DNA of 15,928 nt from an uncultured Eubacteriales bacterium (GTDB lineage: Bacteria; Bacillota; Clostridia; Oscillospirales; Oscillospiraceae), in the NCBI GenBank assembly GCA_900544705.1, contig UQWH01000047.1, positions 1 to 15,928 of the forward strand, given 5' to 3'. Shown here piece by piece: positions 14,612 to 15,928 of the stretch; positions within the stretch are counted from its first letter, which is position 1, and each line of letters starts with the position of its first letter. The notes beneath the pieces are model-generated. The model saw only the letters and a list, made by a program, of their open reading frames with translations, had not been told where the DNA came from and did not search any database. The position numbers were made by a program, and so were the translations under genes.

Positions 14612-15265
14612 GGCTGCCTCCTTTGATGCGGGGTGGTTGATCAGCACGCAGCGATGAATGGGCGTGCCGAGTGCGTAAAATTTTTCCTCATAGCCGGTCA
14701 TGATGCCGACCGGGCCGTTTGCGTGCAGGTCGCGGGTCAGCTCGCGAATCTCCAGCCCGCAGGCTTCAAATTCTCCGAGCGACCACTCGAACAGGCCGGC
14801 GTTGTCGGTCTTGAAGTGGATCTCGCCCTCCGGGCGGAGGATCCGCTTGTATTTTTCCAAAAAAGTCCGGAAGGTCAGGCGGCGCTTTGCATTTTTCTTG
14901 CGCGGCCAAGGGTCGCAGAAGTTCAGATAGAGCAGGTCAACTTCGCCGTCCGCAAAATAATCCTGCAGTTCCGTTGCGTCGATGGAGAGAAAAAAGACGT
15001 TTTTCAGCCCCATGGAGAGCGCCTTTTCCATGGCGAGCAGCAGAGCCTCCTGCACCTTTTCCACGGCGATGATCAGGACATCCGGCTCTGCCGCGGCGGT
15101 TTCCACCGTGAATTTGCCCTTGCCGCAGCCGACTTCCAGACGCAGCTCCTTTGCACCCGGCAGCAGGGAACGCCATTTGCCCCGAAGCTCCGTACCGTTC
15201 TGAATCCAGACGGGGGCACAGGCCTGCATCCGCGGCTCCAGATTGTTTCTCTTTCTCATTCTCAT
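14612..15265 (-). CDS. trmB: tRNA (guanine-N7-)-methyltransferase TrmB, without its own stop codon
   Basis: TrmB methylates G46 in the variable loop of tRNAs using S-adenosylmethionine. The domain is complete: the start MRMRKRNN, the SAM-binding motif EVGCGKGKF (44-52), the signature NFCDPWPRKKNAKRRL (115-130), FKTDNAGLFEWS (151-162) and the C-terminal TGYEEKFYALGTPIHR (190-205), where family members end within about 5-15 residues. Here the frame has no stop. It runs through NHPASKEAA (210-218) into the Met of icd at 14611. The first out-of-frame stop nearby is a TGA at 14643-14641 in the +1 frame. ATG 15265 is chosen because AGGTG lies 7 nt upstream. Longer upstream extensions run antisense through the tRNA and are not credible. 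A consensus -10 lies about 35 nt upstream. Confidence 0.9.
14617..14624 (-). promoter_or_regulatory. Ribosome binding site of icd inside the trmB frame
   Basis: On the minus strand AAAGGAGG lies 5 nt before ATG 14611. Its quality indicates that icd is translated from its own start even though the upstream frame is open. Confidence 0.8.
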
Positions 15266-15298
15266 CGCGCAACACCTCATATTTGACAATCTGCAAGA

Positions 15299-15327
15299 AT
15301 TATAGCAAATGTTCGCCCGGAGGTAAA
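15299..15327 (-). promoter_or_regulatory. Promoter of trmB-icd
   Basis: On the minus strand, TTTACC (15322-15327), a 17-nt spacer and perfect TATAAT (15299-15304). The -35 is weak (four of six). It lies back to back with the tRNA promoter, with only 8 bp between the two -35 boxes. Confidence 0.65.
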
Positions 15328-15335
15328 GTATTTTC

Positions 15336-15364
15336 TTGCTTTTTTGCCGGCGCTGTATTATAAT
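15336..15364 (+). promoter_or_regulatory. Promoter of tRNA-Pro
   Basis: TTGCTT (15336-15341), a 17-nt spacer and perfect TATAAT (15359-15364). The start is expected near 15371, leaving about a 20-nt 5' leader for RNase P to remove. Confidence 0.75.
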
Positions 15365-15391
15365 GTGCAGGAAAGAATCGCATATGGATTT

Positions 15392-15467
15392 CCGGGTGTA
15401 GCTCAGATGGTAGAGCGCGTGGTTTGGGACCACGAGGCCGCTGGTTCGAGACCAGTCACTCGGACCA
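15392..15467 (+). tRNA. tRNA-Pro (anticodon UGG)
   Basis: The cloverleaf is complete at 76 nt. The acceptor CCGGGTG (15392-15398) pairs with CACTCGG (15457-15463), with one G-U pair. The D arm is GCTC...GAGC. The anticodon stem is CGTGG/CCACG around loop TTTGGGA with anticodon TGG at 15425-15427. The variable loop is short and the T arm is GCTGG-TTCGAGA-CCAGT. The discriminator is A and the CCA end is encoded (15465-15467). It has its own promoter and a terminator directly after. It is a single-gene unit divergent from trmB. Confidence 0.96.
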
Positions 15468-15468
15468 C

Positions 15469-15509
15469 GTCGGAGCAAGCTTTGTATCGCTTGCTCCGAC
15501 TTATTTTTT
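15469..15509 (+). terminator. Terminator of tRNA-Pro
   Basis: A perfect 12-bp stem (15469-15480 with 15489-15500) with an 8-nt loop is followed by TTATTTTTT. It begins 2 nt after the tRNA CCA end. Confidence 0.9.
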
Positions 15510-15544
15510 AAGTCAGGGCGCACTCACGCCGCTGCTCCTCCTTT

Positions 15545-15579
15545 CCAAATCGAACCCGTTGCGCTGGGCTTCGATTTGG
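15545..15579. repeat. Inverted repeat in the tRNA-Pro downstream gap
   Basis: CCAAATCGAA (15545-15554) and TTCGATTTGG (15570-15579) form a perfect 10-bp inverted repeat around a 15-nt loop. It lacks a T run, so it is not an obvious terminator. It lies in the gene-free stretch between the tRNA terminator and the second tRNA-end copy, in which I see no credible gene. Confidence 0.55.
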
Positions 15580-15627
15580 TATGATCGCAGCTGGCAGTCT
15601 GAAATCTTATAATTACACTCCGACCAC

Positions 15628-15664
15628 GTCGCTGCGGACGGCACATCGTTCGCAGCGACTTTTA
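15628..15664 (+). terminator. Second terminator-like hairpin
   Basis: GTCGCTGCG (15628-15636) pairs with CGCAGCGAC (15651-15659). The stem extends by up to four more pairs including one G-T, leaving a 6-nt loop, and is followed by TTTT. No gene upstream clearly needs it. It belongs to the duplicated tRNA-end unit. Confidence 0.6.
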
Positions 15665-15762
15665 TCAAAATTATGGTGACTTTTTCATATAAGCTATTTC
15701 TTGAAACTTTATACAATGATAGAATGAACTTGATCAATTGAAATTTGAACAGGAGGCGGATT

Positions 15763-15928
15763 ATGGACAGAATCAAAAGTTTGAATCATTATCAGCGCTG
15801 TATCCTAATCCTTATGATTGCTATGGTTTTGATATTTGCAGTGGTCTATTCCTCTTACAGCCGAGGAACTTATTTGAATCCGAGCATGACTGTAAACGCC
15901 ATTCGAGTTAGAGACTGGCGAGAAAAAC
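15763..15928 (+). CDS. Putative membrane protein, N-terminal part only
   Basis: The frame is open to the window end, giving 55 residues. It opens MDRIKSLNHYQRC, followed by one hydrophobic span (about ILILMIAMVLIFAVVY, 14-31) and then a polar, presumably extracytoplasmic segment. The short basic N-terminus followed by a span fits a single-pass anchored or exported protein. I do not recognise the family. AGGAGG lies 6 nt before the ATG. GC content is about 40% by my count, against about 60% for the rest of the window, and codons favour A/T endings. This suggests recent acquisition next to the tRNA. The rest of the gene lies outside. Confidence 0.7.
   Translation, partial: MDRIKSLNHYQRCILILMIAMVLIFAVVYSSYSRGTYLNPSMTVNAIRVRDWREK

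Larger units (their letters stand above)
13412..15265 (-). other. Continuous TrmB-Icd reading frame (617 residues)
   Basis: From ATG 15265 to the icd stop the frame is open for 617 codons: TrmB (1-209), a 9-residue linker (210-218), and Icd (219-617). Both domains are complete and keep their signature motifs. The linker codons AAG GAG GCA encode the Shine-Dalgarno of icd. This could be a true fusion protein with separate Icd also made from the internal start, a strain-specific loss of the trmB stop, or a one-base sequencing or assembly error near 14641-14660. Sequence alone cannot decide. Confidence 0.6.
15457..15631 (+). repeat. Direct repeat of the tRNA-Pro 3' end
   Basis: CACTCGGACCACGTCG (15457-15472), the tRNA 3' acceptor strand, CCA and four following bases, recurs as CACTCCGACCACGTCG at 15616-15631, matching 15 of 16. 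Each copy runs straight into a different hairpin that begins with GTCG. The second copy has no tRNA body in front of it. This may be an integration (att) scar or a degenerate tRNA 3' end. Confidence 0.6.

Noticed and set aside
15266..15523. N-terminal extension of trmB upstream of 15265
   Set aside because: It would run antisense through tRNA-Pro and across both promoters. The ribosome binding site and family start (MRMRKR) support 15265.
15513..15776. An 87-codon frame on the minus strand
   Set aside because: It covers the repeat and hairpin region and the AT-rich leader of the last gene, with no ribosome binding site or recognisable domain.

Overview
The window looks like chromosomal core sequence from a GC-rich, spore-forming member of the Clostridia, most likely Oscillospiraceae or a near relative (inference). 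The support is roughly 60% GC by eye, a ylxM-ffh-rpsP-khpA cluster, a bifunctional IspDF, a PdaA-type spore-cortex deacetylase, a CBS/DRTGG-containing family II pyrophosphatase, strong AGGAGG ribosome binding sites and consensus TTGACA-17-TATAAT promoters. All genes but the last are dense and intact.

Left part (1-3345): RNase P RNA (rnpB) runs leftward from its own promoter to a perfect hairpin at the window edge. Back to back with it, a promoter at 430-458 drives murD (peptidoglycan precursor ligase) and then ispDF (two MEP-pathway steps), whose transcript ends at a terminator shared with the convergent khpA.

Middle-left (3092-6882): a leftward operon ylxM-ffh-rpsP-khpA (SRP targeting, ribosomal protein S16, KH-domain RNA-binding protein) starts from a consensus promoter at 5371-5399. 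The -35 box of that promoter forms an inverted repeat with a second TTGACA facing the divergent pdaA. After pdaA come a 50-residue Cys/Gly-rich membrane peptide and an unrecognised 88-residue protein, each with its own terminator.

Middle-right (6890-12045): a CBS/DRTGG family II pyrophosphatase runs leftward. Divergent from it is a three-gene rightward group: a nucleotidyltransferase, an AraC-type regulator with an unrecognised N-terminal domain, and a polytopic membrane protein whose C-terminal domain carries a His...Cys layout like permuted NlpC/P60 enzymes. A hairpin terminator separates this group from convergent rpoD.

Right part (12051-15928): rpoD (primary sigma factor) stands alone on its own promoter. 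Upstream lies the oddest feature. trmB (tRNA m7G46 methyltransferase) has no stop codon and reads in frame into icd (NADP-type isocitrate dehydrogenase), while icd keeps a perfect internal Shine-Dalgarno and ATG. A tRNA-Pro(UGG) gene follows on the plus strand. Beyond its terminator the sequence becomes AT-rich, contains a second copy of the tRNA 3'-end sequence plus another terminator-like hairpin, and ends in a truncated membrane-protein gene. This may be the edge of acquired DNA.
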